From Marinirhabdus sp050859505 (GTDB taxonomy: Bacteria > Bacteroidota > Bacteroidia > Flavobacteriales > Flavobacteriaceae), in assembly GCF_050859505.1 (NCBI RefSeq), contig NZ_CP193934.1, forward strand, positions 1 through 64,000: a stretch of 64,000 nt of DNA, in the 5' to 3' direction. Every line of letters starts with the position of its first letter. Positions within the stretch are counted from its first letter, which is position 1. This document shows positions 39,017 through 48,079 of the stretch, piece by piece. A model generated the notes under the pieces. The model was not told the origin of the DNA and did no database searches. It saw nothing but the letters and a program-made list of their open reading frames with translations. The position numbers and the translations under genes are program-made.

Positions 39017-39597
39017 ACTTATTCCAACCTTTTTTTTAGTTTTTAAGACCAAAATTCCCAACTCCCTGAAACTAGTATTCTTATCCTTAAAAGTTTTTTT
39101 CGACCTACCTATACCTATATATATAACCTCTTTTTAAAGCTATGCGACAAAGAGCTCTCCTTAAGAGAAGAAAGCCCTTCGGTACAATTTGAAGAAAACA
39201 CCTTTCCAGACTTTATAGCCATCTTCCTTCAAATCACTCAGGAACCCACAAATAAGAGGTTTCAACAACTCAATGCCTAGTGTTGAATTACTATATGCTA
39301 ATAAACCAACCTAACGAAAGCTGCGTTAGGGATTAAGGCGGCATCCTTTTTTACCCCTCGGCTACCCTCGGGGTACGGGTAACTCCAATTCAACTAAGGC
39401 GCAAACAAATGCTCTATTCTAACAACAAAAAAGATACAGCCGAAAGCCCGACCCCGACACGCCTGCTCTCTATACCACAGCCTTACACATAATTATAAAA
39501 ACAACACCTTATCAAAGACAACTATAGATAAGAAAGGGGAAACGCCCGAGAAAAGTAAAAAGAGCGCAGAAAACAAAAAACAAAGACGGGTTGCATA
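39017..39597. other. Region between rRNA promoters and thrS
   Basis: 580 bases between two divergent promoters. It holds a structured RNA candidate (39310-39455) and, at about 39131-39280, a frame without a start codon that reads KLCDKELSLREESPSV then FEENTFPDFIAIFLQITQEP and stops at 39278-39280. That frame may be a gene remnant or chance. No intact gene was found. Confidence 0.5.
39310..39455 (+). ncRNA. Candidate flavobacterial structured RNA (Flavo-1-like)
   Basis: A 5' hairpin CCTAACG / CGTTAGG is followed by GGGATTAAGGCGGCATCC and TTTTTT. After a variable 75-base insert the complementary AAAAAAGATACAGCC, GAAAGCCCGACCC arm appears, so GGC/GCC and CTTTTTT/AAAAAAG pair. I recognise this GGCGGCATCC ... 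AAAGATAnAGCnGAAAGCC pattern as a recurrent intergenic RNA of flavobacteria. I think it is the motif named Flavo-1, but that name is from memory. Its function is unknown. Confidence 0.45.
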
Positions 39598-39628
39598 TTG
39601 CGAGACTTTTAAAACCGTAGTATCTTTG
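39598..39628 (+). promoter_or_regulatory. Promoter of the thrS-infC-rpmI-rplT operon
   Basis: TTG at 39598-39600, a 20-base spacer, TATCTTTG at 39621-39628, 20 bases before the thrS ATG. Confidence 0.75.
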
Positions 39629-39648
39629 TCCTTTAAACAAAATGAATT

Positions 39649-41595
39649 ATGATAGGGATTACCTTACCAGATGGTACTGTGAAACAATTTGAATCGGGCA
39701 GCACTCCAATGGATGTTGCGATGAGCATTAGTGAAGGGTTGGCCAGAAATGTGATTTCGGCTTCTTTTAATGGGACGAAAGTGGAAACTACCACCCCATT
39801 GACCACAGATGGTGATCTTGTTTTATTTCAGTTTAGAGATAAAGAAGGAAAAGAGGCTTTCTGGCACTCGTCTGCCCATATCCTCGCACAAGCATTGGAA
39901 ACAATGTACCCTGGCATTAAGCTAACCATTGGCCCAGCGATTGACAATGGGTTTTATTATGACGTGGATTTTGGCGAGCAGAGTATTTCTGAAAAGGATT
40001 TGCCAGCTATTGAAAACAAAATGCTGGAGATTGCCCGCGGGAAACACACCTTTAGTATTCGTGAATCTTCGAAGGCTGATGCTTTGGATTTTTACAAGCG
40101 CCAAGGCAATGAATATAAAGTAGAACTTATTGAAAATCTGGAAGACGGAACCATCACTTTTTGTGACCACGATACGTTTACCGATTTATGCCGTGGGGGT
40201 CATATCCCAAATACCGGAATTGTAAAAGCTGTTAAGTTGATGAGTATTGCTGGTGCCTATTGGCGCGGTGATGAGAACAACACTCAGTTAACACGTATTT
40301 ATGGCGTAACATTCCCAAAACAAAAAGATTTAAAGGAATACCTGGAGTTACTGGAACAAGCCAAGCTGCGCGACCATAGAAAATTAGGTAAGGAACTGGA
40401 GCTTTTTACATTTTCACAAAAAGTAGGTCAAGGGCTTCCATTATGGTTGCCAAAAGGAACTGCGCTACGTGAACGTTTAGAAAATTTCCTGAAAAAAGCA
40501 CAGAAAAAGGCAGGGTACGAAATGGTAATTTCTCCACATATTGCTCATAAAGAACTGTATGTTACTTCGGGACATTACGATAAGTATGGGGAAGATAGCT
40601 TTCAGCCTATCAAAACTCCTAATGAAGGAGAAGAGTTTTTCCTAAAACCAATGAACTGCCCGCACCATTGTGAAATGTACAAGTATAAACCGTGGTCTTA
40701 TAAAGATCTACCAAAGCGTTATGCTGAATTTGGTACTGTATATAGGTATGAACAAAGTGGCGAATTACACGGGTTAACGCGTGTGAGAGGTTTTACACAA
40801 GATGATGCGCATATTTTTTGTACACCAGACCATCTGGATGAAGAATTTAAGAAAGTAATAGACCTTGTTTTATACGTATTTGGTTCTTTAGGATTTGAAA
40901 ACTTTAAGACACAGGTTTCTATTAGAGATCCTAAAAAACCTGAAAAATATATTGGTGACGTACAAAATTGGGAGAAAGCAGAAAATGCTATCATCAATGC
41001 GGCTAAAGAAAAAGGATTGGATTATGTTATTGTAGAAGGTGAAGCTGCGTTTTATGGTCCTAAATTAGACTTTATGGTGCAAGATGCGCTTGGAAGAAGC
41101 TGGCAACTGGGAACCATACAGGTAGATTACAACCTCCCGGAACGCTTTGACCTTACGTATAAAGGCAGTGATAATGAATTACACCGTCCGGTAATGATTC
41201 ACCGTGCTCCTTTTGGAAGTATGGAACGTTTTGTGGCAATTTTGCTAGAACATACTGGCGGAAATTTCCCGCTGTGGTTGATGCCTGAGCAAGTAAACAT
41301 CTTGTCAATTAGTGAAAAATATGAAAATTACGCCAAAAAAGTTTTAAATTCGTTAGAAAATGACGAAATTCGCGCCCTTGTGGACAATAGAAACGAAACT
41401 ATTGGCAAGAAAATACGGGAGTCTGAAATGAATAAGTTTCCGTATATGTTGATTGTGGGTGAGCAGGAAGCGAACGATGGCACAGTAAGTGTAAGAAAAC
41501 ATAGCGAAGGAGATATAGGAACGATGACCGTTGCCGAATTTTCTGAACTCATTAACACAGAGATTAAAAATAATATTGTAGATTTTAATGTATAA
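39649..41595 (+). CDS. thrS: Threonyl-tRNA synthetase
   Basis: ThrRS charges tRNA-Thr and edits mischarged Ser-tRNA-Thr. Domain order: TGS (residues 1-60), editing domain with HSSAHILAQALE and the CRGGHIP motif, class II catalytic core (MNCPHHCEMY with a zinc-binding Cys, RYEQSGELHGLTRVRGFTQD, AAFYGPKLDF) and the C-terminal anticodon-binding domain (VNILSISEKYENYAKKVLN). The length of 648 is normal. It heads the conserved thrS-infC-rpmI-rplT operon. Confidence 0.98.
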   Translation: MIGITLPDGTVKQFESGSTPMDVAMSISEGLARNVISASFNGTKVETTTPLTTDGDLVLFQFRDKEGKEAFWHSSAHILAQALETMYPGIKLTIGPAIDNGFYYDVDFGEQSISEKDLPAIENKMLEIARGKHTFSIRESSKADALDFYKRQGNEYKVELIENLEDGTITFCDHDTFTDLCRGGHIPNTGIVKAVKLMSIAGAYWRGDENNTQLTRIYGVTFPKQKDLKEYLELLEQAKLRDHRKLGKELELFTFSQKVGQGLPLWLPKGTALRERLENFLKKAQKKAGYEMVISPHIAHKELYVTSGHYDKYGEDSFQPIKTPNEGEEFFLKPMNCPHHCEMYKYKPWSYKDLPKRYAEFGTVYRYEQSGELHGLTRVRGFTQDDAHIFCTPDHLDEEFKKVIDLVLYVFGSLGFENFKTQVSIRDPKKPEKYIGDVQNWEKAENAIINAAKEKGLDYVIVEGEAAFYGPKLDFMVQDALGRSWQLGTIQVDYNLPERFDLTYKGSDNELHRPVMIHRAPFGSMERFVAILLEHTGGNFPLWLMPEQVNILSISEKYENYAKKVLNSLENDEIRALVDNRNETIGKKIRESEMNKFPYMLIVGEQEANDGTVSVRKHSEGDIGTMTVAEFSELINTEIKNNIVDFNV

Positions 41596-41632
41596 TCACC
41601 CGCCAAAAACGGAACCTAAATAAAGATAAGCC

Positions 41633-42190
41633 ATAGCAATACGAAGAAAAAGAAGTAGGGGTCCTGCGAGGATCATAAAAGAAGACCAGCACAGAATCAA
41701 TAGAAAGATACGTGCGACCGAAGTGCGTCTTGTTGGAGACAATGTAGAGGTAGACGTATATCCATTGAGCAAAGCATTAGAAATTGCTGCCGAACAAGAA
41801 CTTGATCTGGTAGAAATTTCACCTGATGCTAAGCCACCTGTATGCAAGGTGATGGATTACAAAAAATTTGTGTACGAACAGAAGAAGCGCGAAAAGGCTA
41901 TGAAAGCCAAAGCTTCTAAAGTAACCGTGAAGGAAATAAGATTTGGTCCCAACACAGACGACCATGATTATGAATTCAAGAAAAAACACGCAGAGAAGTT
42001 TTTGAAAGAAGGCGCAAAATTAAAAGCATACGTATTTTTTAAAGGTCGTTCTATTATATATAAAGACCAAGGGGAGATTTTACTACTTCGTTTGGCTCAG
42101 GAATTGGAAGACTACGGAAAAGTAGAACAAATGCCAAAACTGGAAGGGAAAAGAATGATCATGTTTCTTGCTCCCAAAAAGACAAAATAA
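41633..42190 (+). CDS. infC: Translation initiation factor IF-3, starting at ATA
   Basis: IF-3 binds the 30S subunit, keeps it apart from 50S and checks the start codon. The core VRLVGDNVEVDVYPLSKALE, ELDLVEISPDAKPPVCKVMD and IRFGPNTDDHDYEFKKKHAE blocks are typical. No ATG, GTG or TTG lies at the natural start. In the same frame, ATA at 41633 would begin (M)AIRRKRSRGPARIIKEDQHR followed by INRKIRATE, the usual IF-3 N-terminus, with an in-frame TAA at 41627 directly upstream. That gives 185 residues. A GTG at 41723 would cut off 30 conserved residues. Rare AUU/AUA-type starts let IF-3 repress its own mRNA in other bacteria; the same autoregulation is inferred here. Confidence 0.93.
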   Translation: MAIRRKRSRGPARIIKEDQHRINRKIRATEVRLVGDNVEVDVYPLSKALEIAAEQELDLVEISPDAKPPVCKVMDYKKFVYEQKKREKAMKAKASKVTVKEIRFGPNTDDHDYEFKKKHAEKFLKEGAKLKAYVFFKGRSIIYKDQGEILLLRLAQELEDYGKVEQMPKLEGKRMIMFLAPKKTK

Positions 42191-42296
42191 CCCTTCGGCT
42201 CCGCTCAGAGTGCATTTGCACGCTGCGCTTGTAAGACCGAATTACAATATTATCTGCCCTGGCAGATGATGCGAAATAATACTAAAAATTAAAGAC

Positions 42297-42494
42297 ATGC
42301 CTAAACAAAAAACAAAATCTAGTGCTAAGAAGCGTTTTAAGCTTACAGGTACTGGAAAAATTAAAAGAAAGCATGCGTTTAAAAGCCACATCTTAACAAA
42401 GAAGAGCAAAAAACGCAAGCTTAAATTGACTCATGATGGTTTGGTACACAAAGCAGATGAGCCCAATGTTAAGATAATGCTTCGTTTGAAGTAA
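42297..42494 (+). CDS. rpmI: 50S ribosomal protein L35
   Basis: A 65-residue basic protein of the large subunit: MPKQKTKSSAKKRFKLTGTG, then KIKRKHAFKSHILTKKSKKR. Its size and sequence are typical. It lies 106 bases after infC in the conserved operon; the gap carries a short GTGC-ATTT-GCAC hairpin. Confidence 0.97.
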   Translation: MPKQKTKSSAKKRFKLTGTGKIKRKHAFKSHILTKKSKKRKLKLTHDGLVHKADEPNVKIMLRLK

Positions 42495-42625
42495 GCCGTC
42501 TTAACCGGTTAAAACAAATTTTAAACCCTGGAGTTGAGCCTTAAAAATTTTAGATTGACAATTGTTGATTTTAGATTTTTAAATAAAGTGTCGAAAGACC
42601 GCTTACTACAAAAAACAATTAAATT

Positions 42626-42970
42626 ATGCCAAGATCAGTAAATTCAGTTGCTAAAAGAGCCCGAAGAAAAAAGGTGATGAAGCAAGCCAAAGGATACTTT
42701 GGAAGACGTAAAAACGTATGGACGGTTGCAAAAAATGCAGTTGAAAAAGCAAGAACATATGCTTACAGAGACCGTCGTGCAAAAAAGAGAACTTTTAGAG
42801 CGTTGTGGATCACCCGTATTAATGCAGGTGCAAGACAACACGGAATGTCTTACTCTCAGTTTATGGGAGGGATGAAAAAAGCAGAAATAGGCTTGAACCG
42901 TAAGGTACTTGCAGATTTAGCAATGAATCATCCTGAAGCTTTTGAAGCTATCGTTAAAAAAGTAAAATAA
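42626..42970 (+). CDS. rplT: 50S ribosomal protein L20
   Basis: A 114-residue assembly protein of the large subunit. Landmarks are the start MPRSVNSVAKRARRKKVMKQ, AKGYFGRRKNVWTVAKNAVE, and INAGARQHGMSYSQFMGGMK. In many bacteria L20 represses the rpmI-rplT part of its operon. The 131-base rpmI-rplT spacer could hold such a site, but none was identified. A terminator follows. Confidence 0.98.
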   Translation: MPRSVNSVAKRARRKKVMKQAKGYFGRRKNVWTVAKNAVEKARTYAYRDRRAKKRTFRALWITRINAGARQHGMSYSQFMGGMKKAEIGLNRKVLADLAMNHPEAFEAIVKKVK

Positions 42971-42996
42971 ACTAGAAACCTATTATTTCGCAATAC

Positions 42997-43031
42997 AGAA
43001 AACCCTGCTCCTTTGGAGTGGGGCTTTTTTG
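42997..43031 (+). terminator. Terminator of the thrS operon
   Basis: Stem AACCCTGCTCC / GGAGTGGGGCTT around TTT with six T, about 30 bases after rplT. Confidence 0.87.
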
Positions 43032-43282
43032 TGTCTTGACTTCGACACACTCTAACGAATCTATATTCTTAGACTTATTACTACGATTCCGTTAGATTAC
43101 TCAGACACCTTTGCTTGATTAGATTATTTCAAATTGAAAAGGGCAAGGAGTTTTTTAATCTATTACTAATTATAAAAACACACCCCTAACTTCCCGAAAT
43201 AAATTCGGGACCGGATGTCTCAAGAAGGAATATCGGTTATTTAAATACAACTCGTCGCTCGTCGCTCAAAATTCGTAGTTTA

Positions 43283-44545
43283 TTAGGTTTTTTGCTTCTT
43301 CTTTTTCGCCGCAGGAAACAATACGTTGTTTAAGATCAATCTGTAGCCTGGAGAGTTAGGGTGTAATGCCAATTCTGTCTTAGCGTCTCCTACTCTATGC
43401 TGATAATCTTCTGGGTCGTGACCTCCGTAAAAGGTAAAAAATCCTTTTCCCTTTATTCCGTGAATATACCTGGCTTCGTTGTTGGTTTTGTTTTCACCCA
43501 TTACCAAGACATTTGCTTTTACGGTCTTCCTATCATACGAAGTTGTCTGTCCCATAAAGCCTTTTACCAAAGAGGTATGGTTCTGTACCAACATACACGG
43601 AATTGGATCCCACTTAGCGCTATAATCCATTAAGCTAAAATAATCTGTTTCCTTTGGAATACGTCGGTCTTGCGTCATATCTATACTGGAATATTCGTAC
43701 ACCATCGGGCTACGCTCCAAGGTGAATTCTTTAAAGGCAAAGGTTTTGTTGTAATCAATTTTACTTTGGTAACCGGGTTCGCTGGGGTCTCCGTCGAACA
43801 TAGGTTCACAAATATCCACGCCTTCTGCCGCTAAGGCAATGTCGAAACTATCGGTAGCGCTACACATAGCAAACATAAATCCGCCGCCAATTACGTAATC
43901 TCTAATCTTTAAGGCAACGTCTCTTTTTTCTTCTGAAACTTTATCATAGCCTAATTTAGTGGCAAGCATTTCAGATTTTCGTTTTTCTTCTATATACCAA
44001 GGCGCAGCGCGATAGGCTCTATAAAATTTCCCGTATTGACCCGTGAAATCCTCGTGGTGTACGTGTAACCAATCGTATAATAATAACTGATCGCTTAATA
44101 CTTCTTCGTCATAAATTACGGTATAGGGAATTTCAGCATACGTCAACACCATCGTCACCGCATCGTCCCACGGCTGATTCCCTTTTGGAGAATACACGGC
44201 TATTTTTGGTGCTTTTTCTAAAACCACCGCTTCCATATTCTGGGAAGGGCTGGCAATTTCCAGTAGGATTTGTTCGGTTTTGGAGTCGCTTAACACTTCA
44301 AAAGAGATACCACGGATCTGGCATTCTTTTCTTACTTCTTCGGCATCGGGCAATAAAAAAGAACCGCCACGGTAATTGAGCAACCATTTTACTTTTTGAT
44401 TTTTTTCTAACGTCCAATAGGTAAGTCCGTAGGCTTTTAGGTGTTCCTTCTGGCCTTCGGCATCCATTGGGATTAATATATACGAAGCGGAAGCAGAAAG
44501 GCTAAAGCTGAAAAATATAAGGGCTATTACTAAGTGTTGTATCAT
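43283..44545 (-). CDS. Conserved exported protein of unknown function (often labelled asparagine synthetase B)
   Basis: A 420-residue protein with a signal peptide (LVIALIFFSFSLSASAS) followed by YILIPMDAEGQKEHLKAYGL and a large well-conserved body (SPKGNQPWDDAVTMVLTYAE, YDWLHVHHEDFTGQYGKFY, GGGFMFAMCSATDSFDIALA, GKGFFTFYGGHDPEDYQH). I recall flavobacterial homologues being named asparagine synthetase B. However, there is no N-terminal glutaminase Cys2 and no SGGxDS ATP-pyrophosphatase motif, and it is exported, so that name is doubtful. The MFAMCSATD and GGHDP segments suggest a ThuA/glutamine-amidotransferase-like fold, by inference only. ATG 44545 is chosen because it opens the signal peptide. 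Confidence 0.75.
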   Translation of the reverse strand: MIQHLVIALIFFSFSLSASASYILIPMDAEGQKEHLKAYGLTYWTLEKNQKVKWLLNYRGGSFLLPDAEEVRKECQIRGISFEVLSDSKTEQILLEIASPSQNMEAVVLEKAPKIAVYSPKGNQPWDDAVTMVLTYAEIPYTVIYDEEVLSDQLLLYDWLHVHHEDFTGQYGKFYRAYRAAPWYIEEKRKSEMLATKLGYDKVSEEKRDVALKIRDYVIGGGFMFAMCSATDSFDIALAAEGVDICEPMFDGDPSEPGYQSKIDYNKTFAFKEFTLERSPMVYEYSSIDMTQDRRIPKETDYFSLMDYSAKWDPIPCMLVQNHTSLVKGFMGQTTSYDRKTVKANVLVMGENKTNNEARYIHGIKGKGFFTFYGGHDPEDYQHRVGDAKTELALHPNSPGYRLILNNVLFPAAKKKKQKT

Positions 44546-44767
44546 ACCGGGGAAGTTACAAATTTTGAGCCAAAGTTTTGAAGAGAGGTGAGAGTTTTTG
44601 GAGACAGCATGCAAGACGTTTTAATAGACGACTGTTGGATACACGATGTTTTTTAGTAGTCACACTTTACAAAAACGCAGCAGGTTTTATTGATAGTAAG
44701 AAGAGAATATCTGAAAGCTAATAATAAAATTGATTGAGACTCATTTTCTATATCTTCCAAGTTAAAA

Positions 44768-45274
44768 CTACCCAATTTTAAATTGTTTCTGAAATCTTTT
44801 CGCTTTTAAGGATAATAAGATGCTATATATTAAACTACCAAGAATTAAAACTTTAATGATACTACCACTTAATAATGAAACGGGGTCTATGATGGCATTT
44901 AAGATATACACGCAAAGTAAAATAGTTAATGGTAATGCTGTAAAAAGTAGGGGTGCTTTTTTTACGAGAATAGCACAAAAAACAAATACCAAAGCAAGAA
45001 AAACATTCAAAACCAAATCAAATAAATGGTATGTATCGCCTGAGTATAAAACAAAAACAGAAAGTACATTTAAAGCAGCAAGTGCAAATAGTATTTTCCT
45101 AACGTTCCCAACTGCATCGGAAGAGTCTCGTACAATACCTTTTTTAGAAATAAATTTATCAATATGTATTGACTTTTCCTTTTCGGTACCTTTAAAGGGG
45201 AATATACAATTATCACAAAAATCTGAATTTTCGTAAGTATCAATTCTACAAGCAGGGCATTGAGTTAACTCCAT
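44768..45274 (-). CDS. Zinc-ribbon membrane protein of unknown function
   Basis: A 168-residue protein with an N-terminal zinc ribbon (Cys6, Cys9, Cys20 and Cys23 in CPAC ... CDNC) followed by four or five membrane helices, for example ILFALAALNVLSVFVLYSG and LVLNVFLALVFVFCAILV. The ATG at 45274 puts the ribbon at the very start and is preferred over an in-frame start at 45295. The AT content is higher than in its neighbours, and no homologue was recognised. It sits downstream of dnaB in the same orientation. Confidence 0.65.
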   Translation of the reverse strand: MELTQCPACRIDTYENSDFCDNCIFPFKGTEKEKSIHIDKFISKKGIVRDSSDAVGNVRKILFALAALNVLSVFVLYSGDTYHLFDLVLNVFLALVFVFCAILVKKAPLLFTALPLTILLCVYILNAIIDPVSLLSGSIIKVLILGSLIYSILLSLKAKRFQKQFKIG

Positions 45275-45345
45275 GAGATATATTTTGATAACCATCCAAA
45301 AATATCATTTTTAGACTATTCTGCTAAAAGATAGTGAGATAAATT

Positions 45346-46902
45346 TTAGAAGGGCACATCATCATCCCCACCTTGAGGCGAAAGATCATCATTCATAGAG
45401 CTACCAAAAGCTTCGTCTGGGCTTGGGAGGTTTTCTGTTTTAAAGGTATCGTCGTTGGCGGCGGCGTTCATTTTACTGTGGAATTCGCCGGTAAAGTCAA
45501 AGGTTTCCAGATTTTCAAAACGTCCTAAATGCCCAACAAATTTTAAACGAATTTCATCCAACCCACCGTTACGGTGCTTGGCTACAATAAATTCCCCCTG
45601 GCCTTCGGTTGGAGAGCGTTCTTCGTCGTCCCACTCTTCAATCTTGTAGTATTCCGGGCGGTAGATAAAGCTTACAATATCGGCATCCTGCTCAATCGCT
45701 CCAGACTCACGCAGGTCACTCAATAATGGGCGTTTGCTTCCTCCACGGGTTTCCACCGCACGGGACAACTGTGATAGTGCGATTACAGGAATCGCTAATT
45801 CTTTTGCCAGGGCTTTCAGGTTACGCGAGATGGTAGAAATTTCCTGCTCCCGGTTTCCTCCTTTTTGGCTACCTCCTGCGGTCATTAATTGCAGGTAGTC
45901 AATCATAATTAATTTAATACCGTGCTGTGACGAGAGTCGTCTTGCTTTGGCTCTCAAATCGAAAATAGAAAGTGAGGGGGTATCGTCGATAAACAAGGGT
46001 GCTTTTTCAAGTGCGTTTACTTTTACGTTGAGTTGTTCCCACTCGTGCTTTTCCAGGTTTCCAGTACGTAGCTTTTCTGAAGAAAGTCCCGTTTCCGAAG
46101 AAATCAATCTGGTAATTAATTGTACTGAAGACATCTCCAAGCTAAAAAATGCTACAGGAATATTATGCTCCACAGCCACATTACGTGCCATAGACAAGGT
46201 AAGTGCCGTTTTACCCATACCTGGACGTGCTGCGATGATAATTAAATCACTAGGTTGCCAACCCGAAGTTAACTTATCTACTTTATCAAATCCTGATGGA
46301 ATTCCTGAAAGTCCTTCACGGTTTGCAATTTCCTGAATTTTCTTCTTTGCCTGGATTACTAATTGCTGTGCCGTTTCCGAAGAACGCTTTATATTTCCCT
46401 GGGTAATTTCGTATAATTTGCTTTCGGCTTTATCTAGCAGGTCAAAAACATCGGTCGTTTCGTCGTACGAATCTTCTATAATTTCGTTGGAAATTTTAAT
46501 CAACGAACGCTGAATGTATTTCTGTAATATGATTCGCGCATGAAACTCAATATGTGCCGAAGAAGATACTTTTTGGGTTAACTGTACAAGATAAAATTCA
46601 CCTCCTGCAGCTTCCAGGGTTGAACTCTTCTTTAATTGGCTTGCAACGGTTAATAAGTCGACCGGTTCGCTGTTTTCAAACAGTAAATGTATGGCTTCAA
46701 AAATGTGTTGGTGTTGCTGTTTGTAAAAAACATCTGCCGAAAGAATATCGATCACCTCATCTACTCCTTTTTTGTCAATCATCATGGCCCCCAGCACAAC
46801 TTCTTCTAAATCAATAGCTTGTGGTGGTAATTTTCCTTTTTCCAACGAGATTACCTGCGCGGAGCGTGATTTGTATGAGGTTTGAGGTTGCACTTTTTCC
46901 AT
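45346..46902 (-). CDS. dnaB: Replicative DNA helicase DnaB
   Basis: A hexameric helicase that unwinds DNA at the replication fork and is loaded at oriC by DnaA. The N-terminal domain begins LPPQAIDLEEVVLGAMMIDK, and the RecA-like C-terminal domain has Walker A ARPGMGKTA, Walker B LIMIDYLQLM, and SQLSRAVETRGGSKRPLLSD then LRESGAIEQDAD. The length of 518 is slightly long because of an acidic, Gly-rich C-terminal tail. It is on the minus strand with accA upstream. Confidence 0.97.
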   Translation of the reverse strand: MEKVQPQTSYKSRSAQVISLEKGKLPPQAIDLEEVVLGAMMIDKKGVDEVIDILSADVFYKQQHQHIFEAIHLLFENSEPVDLLTVASQLKKSSTLEAAGGEFYLVQLTQKVSSSAHIEFHARIILQKYIQRSLIKISNEIIEDSYDETTDVFDLLDKAESKLYEITQGNIKRSSETAQQLVIQAKKKIQEIANREGLSGIPSGFDKVDKLTSGWQPSDLIIIAARPGMGKTALTLSMARNVAVEHNIPVAFFSLEMSSVQLITRLISSETGLSSEKLRTGNLEKHEWEQLNVKVNALEKAPLFIDDTPSLSIFDLRAKARRLSSQHGIKLIMIDYLQLMTAGGSQKGGNREQEISTISRNLKALAKELAIPVIALSQLSRAVETRGGSKRPLLSDLRESGAIEQDADIVSFIYRPEYYKIEEWDDEERSPTEGQGEFIVAKHRNGGLDEIRLKFVGHLGRFENLETFDFTGEFHSKMNAAANDDTFKTENLPSPDEAFGSSMNDDLSPQGGDDDVPF

Positions 46903-47013
46903 AAGGCGAATGTAAAGAAAATGTTAAGGGAGATTCGTATAAAGGTACTTACTTATATTAACGGGTCATGAACAATTGCATTGTTAACAACTGCGATTTT
47001 CTGTTAACAACCC

Positions 47014-47047
47014 GCAAAAAAATCCGAAGTGCGAACTTCGGATTTTG
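47014..47047 (-). terminator. Terminator after accA
   Basis: Minus strand AAATCCGAAGT / ACTTCGGATTT around TCGC with a T run, about 20 bases after the accA stop. It separates accA from dnaB. Confidence 0.9.
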
Positions 47048-47069
47048 TGATGTGTTGGTATGGTTATGA

Positions 47070-48023
47070 TTAGCCTTTAAAGACTCCCATTTCAAAATAT
47101 TTTTCCATACGTTGGTTCACTAATTCGGATGGGGATAAGTTCTTAAATTCCCCGTATGCTTTTTCAATAGCGCTTGCAACGGTCTTAAATGTCTTTTCAC
47201 GATTGCTATGTGCGCCACCTACGGGTTCTTTTATAATTTGGTCTATGAGTTTCATCTTTTTCATATCGGTTGCCGTCAATTTCAAAGCTTCTGCTGCTTG
47301 TTCTTTAAATTCCCAACTACGCCATAAGATAGACGAACAGCTTTCGGGAGAGATGACAGAGTACCACGTATTTTCTAACATTAATACCGTATCTCCTACT
47401 CCTATTCCTAAGGCGCCACCACTGGCTCCTTCACCAATAATTACGACAATAATTGGCACTTTAAGACGCGTCATTTCCAAGATATTTCTGGCAATGGCTT
47501 CTCCTTGTCCACGTTCTTCTGCTTCCAATCCCGGATAGGCTCCTGGGGTGTCCACTAAAGTAACTACAGGAACACCAAATTTTTCGGCAGACTTCATTAA
47601 GCGTAATGCTTTACGGTAGCCTTCTGGGTTTGCCATACCAAAGTTTCGGTATTGGCGTGTTTTGGTGTTGTATCCTTTTTGCTGACCGATAAACATAAAG
47701 CTCTGGTCGCCAATCTTACCAAGACCGCCCACCATTGCTTTATCATCTTTAAAACTACGATCGCCGTGCAGCTCCAAAAAAGATTCCCCACATATGGCTT
47801 TAATATAATCCATAGTGTAGGGACGGTTGGGGTGACGCGATAATTGTACGCGCTGCCAAGGCGTTAAATTTTTATAAATATCCTTCTTGGTGTCTGATAA
47901 TTTTTTCTCAATCTGCTTGCACGTATTGGTCACGTCTACATCACTGTCCTCGCCAATCTGGCAAGCCTTTTCGTATTGTTCCTGCAAGTCTTTTATAGGT
48001 AACTCAAAATCAAGATACTCCAT
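47070..48023 (-). CDS. accA: Acetyl-CoA carboxylase carboxyltransferase, alpha subunit
   Basis: AccA, with AccD, transfers CO2 from carboxybiotin to acetyl-CoA to make malonyl-CoA for fatty acid synthesis. It has 317 residues and starts YLDFELPIKDLQEQYEKA. Landmarks: LTPWQRVQLSRHPNRPYTMD, CGESFLELHGDRSFKDDKAM, GFVVTLVDTPGAYPG-type motif at VPVVTLVDTPGAYPGLEAEE, and GEGASGGALGIGVGD. Other acc subunits are not nearby. Confidence 0.97.
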   Translation of the reverse strand: MEYLDFELPIKDLQEQYEKACQIGEDSDVDVTNTCKQIEKKLSDTKKDIYKNLTPWQRVQLSRHPNRPYTMDYIKAICGESFLELHGDRSFKDDKAMVGGLGKIGDQSFMFIGQQKGYNTKTRQYRNFGMANPEGYRKALRLMKSAEKFGVPVVTLVDTPGAYPGLEAEERGQGEAIARNILEMTRLKVPIIVVIIGEGASGGALGIGVGDTVLMLENTWYSVISPESCSSILWRSWEFKEQAAEALKLTATDMKKMKLIDQIIKEPVGGAHSNREKTFKTVASAIEKAYGEFKNLSPSELVNQRMEKYFEMGVFKG

Positions 48024-48079
48024 TATTTTTCTTGGTTTGGTTTGTAAAAAGTTAAGTCTACAAATATAAAGTTTTGTCC

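Noticed and set aside
41723..42190. IF-3 starting at GTG 41723
   Set aside because: It would delete 30 conserved N-terminal residues that are encoded in frame from ATA 41633.
44820..45236. 138-codon frame opposite the zinc-ribbon membrane protein
   Set aside because: The minus frame has a zinc ribbon and regular membrane helices, and the plus frame has only low-complexity Lys/Thr sequence.
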